A stretch of DNA of 64,000 nucleotides from positions 2,728,001 to 2,792,000 of the forward strand of contig NZ_AP027729.1 of NCBI RefSeq assembly GCF_030296575.1, given 5' to 3'. Of the stretch, positions 46,604 through 57,100 are shown one piece after another (position 1 is the stretch's first letter; each line of letters begins with the position of its first letter). The stretch is from Paraoerskovia sediminicola (GTDB taxonomy: Bacteria; Actinomycetota; Actinomycetes; Actinomycetales; Cellulomonadaceae). Under the pieces are notes generated by a model that saw only the letters and a list, made by a program, of their open reading frames with translations, did not search any database and had not been told where the DNA came from. A program made the position numbers and the translations under genes.

Positions 46604-46739
46604 AAGACAATGAAACCATCTCACCGGGCGCAGCGGGCGCCTTTCGGGCCCGGTTCGCTGCGCGCGTAGAGATGTGCGGGACCTGTGCGCGCGCCCGGTC
46701 CACCCGTGGCGCCTGCGCCGGCGTGTCGGCGGGCTCGTC

Positions 46740-46745
46740 TAGGGT
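46740..46745 (+). promoter_or_regulatory. TAGGGT -10 box of parE
   Basis: TAGGGT ends eight bases before the GTG at 46754. There is no ribosome site, supporting a leaderless or near-leaderless start. Confidence 0.4.
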
Positions 46746-46753
46746 TGAGCACC

Positions 46754-48883
46754 GTGACGACCACCGCCGCTGACTCGAGCTACAACGCCCGCCATCTCTC
46801 GGTTCTCGAAGGTCTCGAAGCGGTGCGCAAGCGCCCCGGCATGTACATCGGGTCGACCGACTCCCGCGGCCTCATGCACTGCCTGTGGGAGATCATCGAC
46901 AACTCGGTCGACGAGGCGCTCGCGGGCAACTGCGAGGACATCCGCATCGTCCTGCACGCCGACACGTCGGTCACCGTCGAGGACGACGGGCGTGGCATCC
47001 CGGTGGACGTTGAGCCCAAGACCGGTTTGACAGGCGTCGAGGTCGTCTTCACGAAGCTGCACGCCGGCGGCAAGTTCGGCGGTGGTTCGTACACCGCGAG
47101 CGGCGGCCTGCACGGTGTGGGTGCGTCGGTGGTCAACGCGCTGTCCGCCCGGCTCGACGTGGACGTCGACCGCGGCGGCAAGACGCACCGCATGACGTTC
47201 CACCGCGGCGAGCCGGGGCGCTTCGACGACCCGAGCTCGGGCCCCGGTCCCGAGTCGCCCTTCTCGCCGTTCGTCACCGGCTCCGAGCTCTCGGTCGTGG
47301 GCAAGGTCAAGCGCGGTGTGACCGGGACCCGCGTGCGCTACTGGGCGGACCGGCAGATCTTCCCGAAGAACGCGGTCTTCTCGTACGACGAGCTGGTGAC
47401 CCGGGTGCGTCAGACGACGTTCCTCGTCCCGGGCCTTCGCATCACGGTCCGTGACGAGCGGGGCCTGCCGGGCACGCCTGCGGAGGACGGTCCGGTCGAG
47501 GAGTCGTTCGTCCACTCCGGCGGCACGGTCGACTTCGCGGAGTTCCTCGCCCCCGACGCCCCGGTGACGGGCACCTGGCACCTGATCGGTTCCGGGTCGT
47601 TCACCGAGACCGTCCCGGTCCTCGACAGCAAGGGGCACATGACCCCGCAGCCCGTCGATCGCGACTGCGAGGTCGACGTCGCACTCCGGTGGGGCACCGG
47701 GTACGCCACCGAGCTGCGCACGTTCGTCAACATCATCGCCACGCCGAAGGGTGGCTCTCACCAGTCCGGATTCGAGGCCGGGCTGCTCAAGGTGGTGCGC
47801 AAGGCCGTCGAGACGAACGCCCGCAAGCTCAAGGTGTCGACGAAGGACGGCTCGGAGCGCATCGACAAGGAGGACGTGCTCGCGGGCCTCACGGCCGTCG
47901 TCACGGTCCGCCTCGCCGAGCCCCAGTTCGAGGGGCAGACCAAGGAGGTCCTCGGGACCGCGCCCGTTCGCGGCATCATGGCGCGGGTCGTCGAGAAGGA
48001 GCTGGCGGCGCGGCTCAACGCGACCACCCGGGACGGCAAGACCCAGGCGGCGCTGCTGCTCGACAAGGTCGTCGCCGAGATGCGCGCGCGGGTCACCGCC
48101 CGCAAGCAGAAGGAGATCTCGCGCCGCAAGAACGCCCTCGAGTCGTCGTCGCTCCCCGCGAAGCTGGCGGACTGCCGCAGCAACGACGTCGCACGCAGCG
48201 AGCTCTTCATCGTCGAGGGAGACAGCGCGCTCGGTACTGCGAAGCTGGCCAGGAGCTCGGACTTCCAGGCGCTCCTGCCGATCCGCGGCAAGATCCTCAA
48301 CGTCCAGAAGGCGTCGCTGAGCGACATGCTCCGCAATGCCGAGTGCGCCGCGATCATCCAGGTCATCGGAGCGGGGTCGGGCCGCTCGTTCGACCTCGAG
48401 GCGTCGCGCTACGGAAAGATCGTGCTGATGACGGACGCCGACGTCGACGGCGCGCACATCAGGACCCTGCTGCTCACGCTCTTCTTCCGCTACATGCGGC
48501 CGCTGGTGGACGCCGGTCGGGTCTTCGCCGCCGTCCCGCCGCTGCATCGCGTCGAGGTCAGTGCGACGGGCCGCAAGAAGGCCGAGTACATCTACACCTA
48601 CTCGGAGGCCGAGCTCGCCGCGACGCTCAAGAAGCTCGACCGCGCGGGCCGTCGGTACAAGGACGACATCCAGCGCTACAAGGGCCTGGGGGAGATGGAC
48701 GCGGACCAGCTCGCGGAGACGACGATGGACCCGCGCCACCGGACCCTGCGCCGCGTGACCGCAGACCACGCCGAGTCGGCGGAGCGTGTCTTCGAGCTCC
48801 TCATGGGCAGCGACGTGCCCCCTCGCAAGGAGTTCATCGTCGCCGGCGCGCACGAGATCGACCGGTCCAAGATCGACACCTGA
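46754..48883 (+). CDS. parE: DNA topoisomerase IV subunit B (type IIA, ATPase)
   Basis: 709 residues: GHKL ATPase with RKRPGMYIGSTDSRGLMH, DNSVDEALAGNC and GGLHGVGASVVNALS; transducer domain; TOPRIM domain with FIVEGDSALG and TDADVDGAHI; and the C-terminal RYKGLGEMDADQLAETTMDP. The gyrB/parE family is certain. The parE label rests on location near rpoD and on a parC-like subunit at 61189-63660, as in Streptomyces. The chromosomal gyrB is expected near oriC, not here. Confidence 0.93.
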   Translation: MTTTAADSSYNARHLSVLEGLEAVRKRPGMYIGSTDSRGLMHCLWEIIDNSVDEALAGNCEDIRIVLHADTSVTVEDDGRGIPVDVEPKTGLTGVEVVFTKLHAGGKFGGGSYTASGGLHGVGASVVNALSARLDVDVDRGGKTHRMTFHRGEPGRFDDPSSGPGPESPFSPFVTGSELSVVGKVKRGVTGTRVRYWADRQIFPKNAVFSYDELVTRVRQTTFLVPGLRITVRDERGLPGTPAEDGPVEESFVHSGGTVDFAEFLAPDAPVTGTWHLIGSGSFTETVPVLDSKGHMTPQPVDRDCEVDVALRWGTGYATELRTFVNIIATPKGGSHQSGFEAGLLKVVRKAVETNARKLKVSTKDGSERIDKEDVLAGLTAVVTVRLAEPQFEGQTKEVLGTAPVRGIMARVVEKELAARLNATTRDGKTQAALLLDKVVAEMRARVTARKQKEISRRKNALESSSLPAKLADCRSNDVARSELFIVEGDSALGTAKLARSSDFQALLPIRGKILNVQKASLSDMLRNAECAAIIQVIGAGSGRSFDLEASRYGKIVLMTDADVDGAHIRTLLLTLFFRYMRPLVDAGRVFAAVPPLHRVEVSATGRKKAEYIYTYSEAELAATLKKLDRAGRRYKDDIQRYKGLGEMDADQLAETTMDPRHRTLRRVTADHAESAERVFELLMGSDVPPRKEFIVAGAHEIDRSKIDT

Positions 48884-49000
48884 GTCGCGTCGCGCGGTCG
48901 TCGGACGCGTGCCCCGCTCCGGCCCCGAGCACGTCCGGAACCTCGACGTACTCGGCGCGCCATCGGGTCGTAGCAGAGGTCGTCCCTCGGACCGGACACC

Positions 49001-49030
49001 GTGACGAGGCTTCGGCCGAGTCCGTAGGAT
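49001..49030 (+). promoter_or_regulatory. Promoter of the DUF4430 lipoprotein gene
   Basis: GTGACG (49001-49006, -35 like) and TAGGAT (49025-49030, -10) are 18 bases apart; the GTG at 49038 follows the -10 box by seven bases. This is a full promoter with leaderless spacing. Confidence 0.55.
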
Positions 49031-49037
49031 CGCCCCT

Positions 49038-49514
49038 GTGACTACACGGACTACATCCCTGACCCTCCGCGACGCGACCACCCGAGGGCGGGCCGCCGCG
49101 CTCGCTTCCGCCGTGCTCGTCGTCGGGCTGCTCGCCGGGTGCGCGGGCGACGACACCGAGGCCGGGGCAGACGCGGCGTCTGCGGCTCCTGAGGTCTCCG
49201 CCACCGACGGCGCCGACCCGGCAGCGACGTCCGAGGCGACCGATGCACCGGACGCTGCGGATGCCGTCGAGTTCGCGTACACGGGACGCACGGGGAGCAC
49301 GGCGCTCGAGCTGCTCCTCGAGGCGGACCCGACCGCCGAGGTGACCGGCGAGGGCGAGAACGCCTACGTGACCGCGATCGACGGCCAGGCGGCGGACGAC
49401 GCGGCGAACGAGTTCTGGGCCCTGTACGTCAACGACGAGTTCGCCCAGGTCGGTGCGGGCGTGCTGGAGACAGAGGACGGTGACGAGATCGTATGGAAGC
49501 TCGACACGTTCTGA
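49038..49514 (+). CDS. DUF4430-domain lipoprotein
   Basis: 158 residues: signal peptide with lipobox LLAGCAGD (Cys about residue 35), an Asp/Ala/Thr-rich linker of about 40 residues, then a DUF4430 domain (STALELLLEADPTAEVTGEG, EFWALYVNDEFAQVGAGV, GDEIVWKLDTF). DUF4430 is the transcobalamin-C-terminal-like fold that often binds cobalamin at the cell surface. The next gene is an ECF-S-like membrane protein that overlaps it by 22 bases. Confidence 0.85.
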   Translation: MTTRTTSLTLRDATTRGRAAALASAVLVVGLLAGCAGDDTEAGADAASAAPEVSATDGADPAATSEATDAPDAADAVEFAYTGRTGSTALELLLEADPTAEVTGEGENAYVTAIDGQAADDAANEFWALYVNDEFAQVGAGVLETEDGDEIVWKLDTF

Positions 49515-50095
49515 GTCTGCACGACCTGCGCGAACGCTGGTGGCGGCCCGCGGTCGTCCTGCTGCTCGTGGCCATGGCGATCGTCTGGCGGCTCGTGCGG
49601 GCCGACGCCGGTGCGCCACCGAACCTCGAGCTCGTGACGGCAGCGACGTTCGCCGGGGCGCTGCTCCTGCGCAACCGGCTCGCGTTCGCCGTCCCGCTCG
49701 TCGTGGCCGTCGTGAGCGACCTGCTCCTCGGCAACGGACCGGTGTGGATCTTCACCTGGTCGGCGTGGGCGGTCGTCGGGCTCGGGGCGCTGCTGGCGCC
49801 GAGGTTCGCCGACCGGCACCGGTTCTGGACCGCACTGGGCTTCGGCGCCGGAGCCTCGGTGTGGTTCTACCTGTGGACCAACGCCGGGGTCTGGCTGCTG
49901 GCCCGTGGCACCTTCTACCCGGCCGGGATCGAAGGGCTGGCGGCGAGCTACGTGGCGGGGCTGCCGTTCCTGCGCACCATGCTCATCGGCAACCTCGTGC
50001 TCGTGCCCGTCGCCGCGGCCGTCGTCTCGCTGGTCGAGAGCTTCGAGCGTCGGCGCGAGCTGGGCATGGCACCTGCGCTGGGCGCGACCCGGTAG
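49493..50095 (+). CDS. DUF6580 / ECF-transporter S-component-like membrane protein
   Basis: 200 residues with five or six membrane helices. PPNLELVTAATFAGALLLRNRLAFAVPLVVAVVSDLLLG is the family pattern, with a small hydrophilic loop before each helix pair. S-components of energy-coupling factor transporters bind vitamins. Coupled to the DUF4430 lipoprotein through a 22-base overlap, it is a candidate vitamin (cobalamin) uptake unit. ATG at 49493; no ATPase gene is nearby, so it would share a general ECF module. Confidence 0.8.
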   Translation: MEARHVLSLHDLRERWWRPAVVLLLVAMAIVWRLVRADAGAPPNLELVTAATFAGALLLRNRLAFAVPLVVAVVSDLLLGNGPVWIFTWSAWAVVGLGALLAPRFADRHRFWTALGFGAGASVWFYLWTNAGVWLLARGTFYPAGIEGLAASYVAGLPFLRTMLIGNLVLVPVAAAVVSLVESFERRRELGMAPALGATR

Positions 50096-50173
50096 GGACC
50101 CGGGCGACGGGATACCGTCGAGCGTCGTCCCGGAGCACCTGCCGGGACGGGACCCGACCCCGGAGGTAACCCC

Positions 50174-51274
50174 ATGCAGAAGGTCCAGGCCGTCATCGCG
50201 CGCTCCGAAGGGGCGCCCGTCGAGACCGTCACGATCCAGGTCCCGGACCCCGGCCCGGGCGAGGCGGTGGTGAAGATCCTGACGTGCGGCGTCTGCCACA
50301 CGGACGTGCACTACCGGGACGGCGGCATCAACGACGAGTTCCCGTTCCTGCTCGGCCACGAGGCCTCGGGGGTCGTCGAGGCCGTGGGCGCGGACGTCAC
50401 CGAGGTCGCACCGGGCGACTCGGTGGTCCTGAACTGGCGCGCCGTCTGCGGCGAGTGCCGGGCCTGCAAGCGCGGTGAGCCCAAGTACTGCTTCGCGACG
50501 CTCAACGCGACCCAGAAGATGACCCTCGAGGACGGCACGGAGCTCTCGCCGGCGCTGGGTATCGGCGCGTTCGCCGAGAAGACCCTCGTCGCGGCCGGTC
50601 AGTGCACCAAGGTCGATCCGGACGCGCGTCCGGCGGCGGTCGGGCTCCTCGGCTGCGGGGTCATGGCCGGCATCGGTGCGTCGATCAACACCGGAGGAGC
50701 GACACGCGGCAAGTCTGTCGCCGTCATCGGGTGCGGCGGGGTCGGTGTCGCGGCCGTCGCCGGGGCAGCCCTGTCGGGGGCGTCGCCGGTCATCGCGGTC
50801 GACCTCGACGCCAAGAAGCTCGAGGCCGCGAAGGCGCTCGGCGCGACCCACGTGGTCGACTCGTCGACGACGGACCCGGTCGAGGCGATCAAGGAGATCT
50901 GCGCCGCGACGTACGAGGGCGCCGAGGGCGCGGACATCGTCGTCGAGGCTGTCGGGCGCCCCGAGACGTGGAAGCAGGCGTTCTACGCCCGCGACCTCGC
51001 CGGACGCCTGGTCCTGGTCGGCGTCCCGACGCCCGACATGAAGGTCCCCGACCTGCCGCTCATCGACGTCTTCGGCCGTGGCGGCGCACTCATGTCGAGC
51101 TGGTACGGCGACTGCCTGCCGAGCCGCGACTTCCCGATGCTCGTCGACCTCTACCGGCAGGGCAGGCTCGACCTGGACGCGTTCGTGACCGAGGAGATCG
51201 GCCTCGACGACGTCGAGGCGGCGTTCGACCGCATGCGCACGGGCGACGTCCTGCGATCGGTGGTGGTCCTGTGA
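50174..51274 (+). CDS. mscR: S-(hydroxymethyl)mycothiol dehydrogenase
   Basis: 366-residue zinc-dependent class III-type alcohol dehydrogenase that oxidises the formaldehyde-mycothiol adduct. Catalytic zinc ligands in [12 protein letters not shown] and [12 protein letters not shown], structural zinc Cys in [15 protein letters not shown], and NAD site [15 protein letters not shown]. Start ATG with GGAGG seven bases upstream. It shares GTGA with the next gene, a metallo-hydrolase, matching the arrangement in mycobacteria. Confidence 0.92.
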   Translation: MQKVQAVIARSEGAPVETVTIQVPDPGPGEAVVKILTCGVCHTDVHYRDGGINDEFPFLLGHEASGVVEAVGADVTEVAPGDSVVLNWRAVCGECRACKRGEPKYCFATLNATQKMTLEDGTELSPALGIGAFAEKTLVAAGQCTKVDPDARPAAVGLLGCGVMAGIGASINTGGATRGKSVAVIGCGGVGVAAVAGAALSGASPVIAVDLDAKKLEAAKALGATHVVDSSTTDPVEAIKEICAATYEGAEGADIVVEAVGRPETWKQAFYARDLAGRLVLVGVPTPDMKVPDLPLIDVFGRGGALMSSWYGDCLPSRDFPMLVDLYRQGRLDLDAFVTEEIGLDDVEAAFDRMRTGDVLRSVVVL

Positions 51275-51897
51275 CCGGCGCCGTGCGTGTCGATCACGCG
51301 ATCTCGAGCGGGACGTTCTCCCTCGACGGCGAGACGTTCGACGTCGACAACAACATCTGGGTTGTCGGCGACGACACTCAGTGCGTGGTGATCGACGCGC
51401 CACACTCCGTCGACGACGTCCTTGCGGTCGTGGGGGAGCGCACCGTCACCGCGATCGTCTGCACCCACGCCCACGACGACCACGTGCGGGTGGCACCCGC
51501 CCTCCGCGAGCGGACCGGCGCCCCGATCCTGCTGCACCCCGAGGACCGCCCACTGTGGGAGCTGACCCACGCGGAGGCCCGATGGGACCGGGACCTCGCC
51601 GACGGTCAGACGATCGAGGTCGCGGGGACGACGCTCCGGGTGCTGCACACACCGGGCCACGCGCCGGGAGCGGTCTGCCTGTACGCGCCCGACCTCGGAT
51701 GCGTCTTCACCGGCGACACGCTCTTCGACGGTGGCCCGGGGGCGACCGGCCGGTCGTTCTCGGACCTGCCGACGCTCGAGGCGTCGATCAAGTCGCAACT
51801 GTTCGCTCTGCCCGCCGAGACGGTCGTCCACACCGGGCACGGTGACGACACGACGATCGGCATTGAGCGTGCTCGAGACTGGGGCCCCACCGACTGA
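51271..51897 (+). CDS. MBL-fold metallo-hydrolase coupled to mscR
   Basis: 208 residues. Metallo-beta-lactamase motif [13 protein letters not shown] (HxHxDH), [10 protein letters not shown] and [16 protein letters not shown] are present, giving a dinuclear metal site. By position it would hydrolyse the S-formylmycothiol produced by MscR. Substrate is inferred from the operon, not shown. GTG at 51271 overlaps the mscR stop. Confidence 0.9.
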   Translation: MTGAVRVDHAISSGTFSLDGETFDVDNNIWVVGDDTQCVVIDAPHSVDDVLAVVGERTVTAIVCTHAHDDHVRVAPALRERTGAPILLHPEDRPLWELTHAEARWDRDLADGQTIEVAGTTLRVLHTPGHAPGAVCLYAPDLGCVFTGDTLFDGGPGATGRSFSDLPTLEASIKSQLFALPAETVVHTGHGDDTTIGIERARDWGPTD

Positions 51898-52026
51898 CCG
51901 GCCGCAGCCCGCGCCGGGGGCGCGAGCGAACTGGCTGACACGCCGCTGCGGGCCGCAAGGAGCGCCATGCGCCCGGATTCGTTGGACTACCGTGACGGTT
52001 GAACACCAGAGCCGACGAGGAGCGCG

Positions 52027-54158
52027 ATGGAGACCAACGTCCGTACGCCGATGGAGATCTTCAACCTGCCGCAGCACCTGTTAGTGCCGCTGTTCCAGCG
52101 GCCGTATGTGTGGGAAGAGGACGACCAGTGGCAACCCCTGTGGCAAGACCTCGAAAGGCTCGCGGAAGTGCACCTGGCCGACCAAGCCTCGGGTGCAGCC
52201 CACTTCCTTGGAGCCGTTGTTCTTCAGGCCCACGGTGGGGTGACCGGCGCCGTGCCAGCCTCAAACGTCATCGACGGCCAACAGAGGCTTACGACGCTTC
52301 AGCTCGTCCTTGACGCTGCAGCCGCAGTGTTCGAGGAGCGCGGGATCGACAACCTTGCGGCCCAGCTCGATTCCTTGACGCACAATTCCTCAAACTTCGT
52401 CCCGGATCGTGCTGAGCAGCTCAAGATCCGCCATACGAACAAGGATCGGTCAGCGTTCGACGAGGTGATGAACGCCAGCCAGCCGATCGAGTATGCGAGC
52501 CTCAAGCACACGGGTTCGAAGATCGCCCGCGCACACGCGTTTTCCTCGCCCGGATCGCGGAGTGGCTCGACAGGGAGCCGGCGAGCTCGGGCGAAGCCCG
52601 GCCGACGGCCGCTCGGCGTGCGGAGATCTTGGCGGGCGTGCTGAAGCAAGGGTTGCAACTCGTCGTGATCGACCTCCGAGCGACCGAGAACTCGCAGGAG
52701 ATATTCGAGACGCTCAACGCTCGTGGCACGCCCCTCACAGCGGCCGATCTCATCAAGAACTTCGTCTTTCAGCGGCTGGACGCCGAGGGTGCCGACACTC
52801 AGAAGGTTTACCGCGAGGACTGGCCCTTCGAGCGGTCATTCTGGGAGCACGAGATTTCTGTCGGCCGACTCTTGATGTCTCGGTCGTCACTTTTTCTCAA
52901 CCAGTGGTTGACGTCGCGCACGGCGGCAGAAGTCTCGACAAAACAGACGTTTGCTCTGTTCAAGCACTACGTCGAGCATGGCACCTCGAGCACGATGAGC
53001 GAGCTGCTGCGCGAGATCAAGCAGCAGGCTGATCTGTACGAGCGATGGACGCTCGCTGCGAGCGGACCCGACCGTGAGCTCTCGTGTGTGGAGATGTGCT
53101 TCTACCGGATGCATGCGTCCGGTGTCGAGGTTCTCAAACCCATCCTGCTCTGGCTGCACGAGCCGGGCCGTGAACTGCCCCAAGCCGTGATCGATCAGGT
53201 GGTGCGTACCGTCGAGAGTTGGCTCGTACGCCGAATGTTGCTCAGGCTGTCGCTGTCCAACATGGGCCGTGTCGTCGCGGACGTTATTCGGGTGCACCGA
53301 TCGACGGAACCCGAGGTGCTCGGGAAACAGGTCGCTGACTACGTCGCCCGATTGAGGGTTTCGACGACCTATTGGCCGGGAGACTTGGAGGTGATTCAAG
53401 CCCTGCAGTTCGAGAACGCCTATCGTCGCTACCCGCGCGCACGGCTGAGGATGTTTCTCGAAGCGGTCGAGGATGACTACAGGTCGAGGTTCGACGCCGG
53501 CCAGGTCTCGCGACGGGCGTATCCGATCGAACACCTACTGCCGCAGCGCTGGCAGGTCCACTGGCCCGTGGACGGGTTGGCCGCAGAGGTGGAGCGTGAT
53601 CAACACGTACACCGCATGGGAAATCTGACGCTCATCACCGAGTCCTTGAACTCGTCCGTTTCAAACGGCCCGTGGCTCGGTGAGCGCGGAAAGTGGGCCA
53701 AGCTCTCGACCTACGACGTGCTCCTGATGAACCGCAGGGTGCGCGAGGTCTCGCAGGAAGGCTGGGACGAGAACCTTATCGATGAGCGGACGACGGCGAT
53801 GGCCGGTGCGCTGCTTCGCACATGGCCGGTCCCTGACGGTCATGTTGGGCAGATTCTCGACGCCCCAGTCACGGAGGCAGCCGACGTAGCGGTCAAACAG
53901 CTTGTCGCTGCCGATCTCCTCACCCCTGGGGTCGAGCTCGTGGCCAGGGGACAGTGGGCAGGGGCGACCGCCGTGGTGACGGAAACCGGATTGCTTCGGG
54001 TCGGGGACAGCCAGTTCGGCACTCCGAGCGGTGCGGCCAAGCATGTTAGTGGCCGCTTCAGCAACGGCTGGATGTTCTGGAGGCTCCCGGACGGTCGCAG
54101 ATTGGCGGACGTCCGTACGGCGTTCCGGGCCGGGGCGAGCAACCATGAGGGCGGTTGA
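52027..54158 (+). CDS. DUF262-DUF1524-RAMA protein (GmrSD-like), frame broken once
   Basis: About 710 residues. N-terminal DUF262 (PLFQRPYVWEEDDQW and the DGQQR NTPase-like motif in VIDGQQRLTTLQ), a helical middle, DUF1524 with the HNH-like IEHLLPQRW and HRMGNLTLITESLNS, and a C-terminal RAMA-like domain (FGTPSGAAKHVSGRFSNGWMFWRLPDG). GmrSD proteins are type IV restriction enzymes that cut modified phage DNA; RAMA domains occur in restriction and modification systems. The T4 run at 52540-52543 needs one more base to restore the frame (AHAFFLARIAEW). ATG with AGGAG four bases upstream. Lower GC than neighbours. Confidence 0.87.
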
Positions 54159-54170
54159 CGCCGACCGTCC

Positions 54171-57100
54171 TCACACCGAGAAGTACTTCGCCTCCGGGTG
54201 GTGGAAGACGAACGCGTCCGTCGACTGCTCGGGGTGCAGCTGCAGCTCGTCGGAGAGTACGACCCCGACCCGCTCGGGCCGGAGCAGCTCGACGACCTTG
54301 CGGCGGTCCTCCATCTCGGGGCACGCGGGGTAGCCGAGGGAGAAGCGGGCTCCGCGGTAGTCGAGCTTGAACAGCCCTTCGACCTCGGCCGGCTCTTCGT
54401 CGGCGAAGCCGAGTTCCTCGCGCACGCGCGTGTGCCACCGCTCGGCGAGGGCCTCGGTGAGCTGCACCGACAGCCCGTGCAGCTCCATGTAGTCGCGATA
54501 CTGGTTCGCGGCGAACATCTTCGCGGTGTGCTGGTCGACGCTGTCGCCGACGGTGACGAGCTGGACGCCGAGCACGTCGAAGCGGCCTTCTGCCTCGCAC
54601 CACTCGCGCGGCCGGACGAAGTCCGCGAGGCACAGGTGCCGGTCGCGGCGCTGCCGGGGGAACGTGAAGCGCAACCGCTCGGTCCCGGGCTCGCCGCCGG
54701 AGCCGCCGTCCGGCCCGTCGTGGTGGGCGACGACGACGTCGTCGCCCTCGGACCACACGGGGAAGTACCCGTAGACGACGGACGGGTCGAACATGCCCTC
54801 GGCGTGGATGCGGGACAACCACTCGCGCAGGCGCGGGCGACCCTCGGTCTCGACGAGCTCCTCGTACGAGGCGCCGTCGTCGCCGCGGCCCGGCTTGAGC
54901 CCCCACTGCCCGAGGAACGTCGCGCGCTCGTCGAGCACCGCCGCGTACTCCGCGAGCTGAATCCCCTTGACGACGCGCGTGCCCCAGAACGGGGGAGTCG
55001 GCACCGGGTTGTCGGCGGCGACGTCCGAGCGCGCCGGCAGGTCCTCGTCCGCCGTCTCGGTGGGGCGCACGACGGCGTGGCGCCGCTTCTTCAGGGCGGG
55101 GAGCCCGACGTCGTCCGGCGACTCGCCCCGCGCGATGCGCACGAGCGGCTCCATGAGGCGCAGACCTTCGAACGCGTCGCGCGCGTACCGGACCTGACCC
55201 TCGTAGACGGCGTCGAGGTCGTCCTCGACGTAGGTGCGGGTGAGCGCCGCGCCGCCGAGGAGCACGGGCCAGCGGCCGGCGAGGCCGCGGGCGTTGAGCT
55301 CCTCGAGGTTCTCCTTCATCACGACGGTCGACTTCACGAGCAGGCCGGACATGCCGATGACGTCGGCGTCGTGCTCCTGCGCGGCCTCGATGAAGGCTGC
55401 CATCGGCTGCTTGATGCCGATGTTGACGACGTCGTAGCCGTTGTTGGTGAGGATGATGTCGACGAGGTTCTTGCCGATGTCGTGGACGTCGCCGCGCACG
55501 GTGCCGAGCACGATCGTGCCCTTGCCCGCGTCGTCCGACTTCTCCATGTGCGGCTCGAGCAGCGCGACCGCGGCCTTCATGACCTCGGCCGACTGCAGCA
55601 CGAACGGCAGCTGCATCTCGCCCTTGCCGAACAGCTCGCCGACGACCTTCATGCCCTCGAGCAGGTGGTCGTTGACGATCTGCAGGGCGCTGGTCCCGCC
55701 GGCCCGCGCCTCGTCGAGGTCGGCCTCCAGGCCCTTGCCCTCGCCGTCGATGATGCGTCGGGCGAGGCGCTCGCCCACGGGCAGCGCGGCCATCTCGGCG
55801 GCCCGCTGGTCCTTGAGCGCCGCGGAGTCGACGCCTGAGAAGAGATCGAGCAGGTGCGACAGCGGGTCGTGGACGAGCGTCCCCGCGTCGTCGTAGACCC
55901 GCTTGTCCCACACCAGGTCGAGCGCCGCCTGGCGCTGGTCGTCGGGGATCTTGTTGAGCGGCAGGATCTTCGCGGCGTGCACGATCGCCGAGTCGAGGCC
56001 GGCCTGGACGCACTCGTGCAGGAACACCGAGTTGAGCACGGTGCGTGCCGCCGGGTTGAGACCGAACGACACGTTCGACACGCCGAGGGTCGTGTGCACG
56101 CCCGGGTACTTCGCGACGAGGGCGCGGATCGCTTCGATGGTCTCGATCGCGTCGCGCCGTGTCTCCTCCTGGCCGGTCGCGATCGGGAACGTCAGCGTGT
56201 CCACGACGATGTCGTCGCGCCGCATGCCCCAGTCGTCGACGAGCGTGTCGATGAGGCGCGACGCGATGGCGACCTTGGTCTCCGTCGTCCGGGCCTGACC
56301 CTCCTCGTCGATCGTCAGGGCGATGACGGCCGCGCCGTGCTCCTTGACGAGCGGCATGATCCGCTGGAAGCGCGACGTCGGGGTGTTGCCGTCCTCGAAG
56401 TTCACCGAGTTGACGACGGCGCGGCCACCGACGAGCTCCAGGCCCGCCTTGATGACGTCCGGCTCCGTGGAATCGATGACGAGGGGGAGCGTGGAGGCGC
56501 TCGCGAACCGGGAGACGATCTCGCGGACGTCGGCGACGCCGTCCCGCCCCACGTAGTCGATGCACACGTCGAGCAGGTGCGCGCCCTCACGGGTCTGGGT
56601 GCGGGCGATCTGCACGCACTCGTCCCACTCGCCCGCGAGCATCGCCTCGCGGAACGCCTTGGAGCCGTTCGCGTTGGTGCGTTCGCCGATCGCGAGGAAC
56701 GCGGAGTCCTGCGCGAAGTCGACGTGCGAGTAGAGGCTGGCCACGCCGTTCTCACGCTCGGGGAGCGCGGCTCGACGGCCTGACCGCCGACGGCCTCGAC
56801 GATCTGGCGCAGGTGCTCGGGCGTCGTGCCGCAGCAGCCGCCGACGAGACCGAGCCCGAACTCGCGCGCGAACTGTGCGTGCGCCGCCGCCATCTCGGCG
56901 GGCTGCAGCGGGTAGCTCGCGCCGTCCTTGCCGAGCACCGGGAGCCCGGCGTTCGGCATGCACGTCACGGGCATCTGGGAGTGCTTCGCGAGGTGGCGCA
57001 GGTGCTCGCTCATCTCCTGCGGGCCCGTCGCACAGTTGAGCCCGACCGCGTCGACGTCGAGCGCCTGCAGCGTGGTCAGCGCCGCGCCGATCTCGGAGCC

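Noticed and set aside
46739..49300. An 853-codon minus-strand frame opposite parE
   Set aside because: Composition is that of a shadow frame (Arg/Val/Asp/Leu repeats) and the parE motifs on the plus strand are intact.
52027..52644. DUF262 protein as a short 205-residue gene followed by a separate gene
   Set aside because: The two pieces join into one known domain layout by adding one T to a T4 run, as with the other homopolymer errors in the window.
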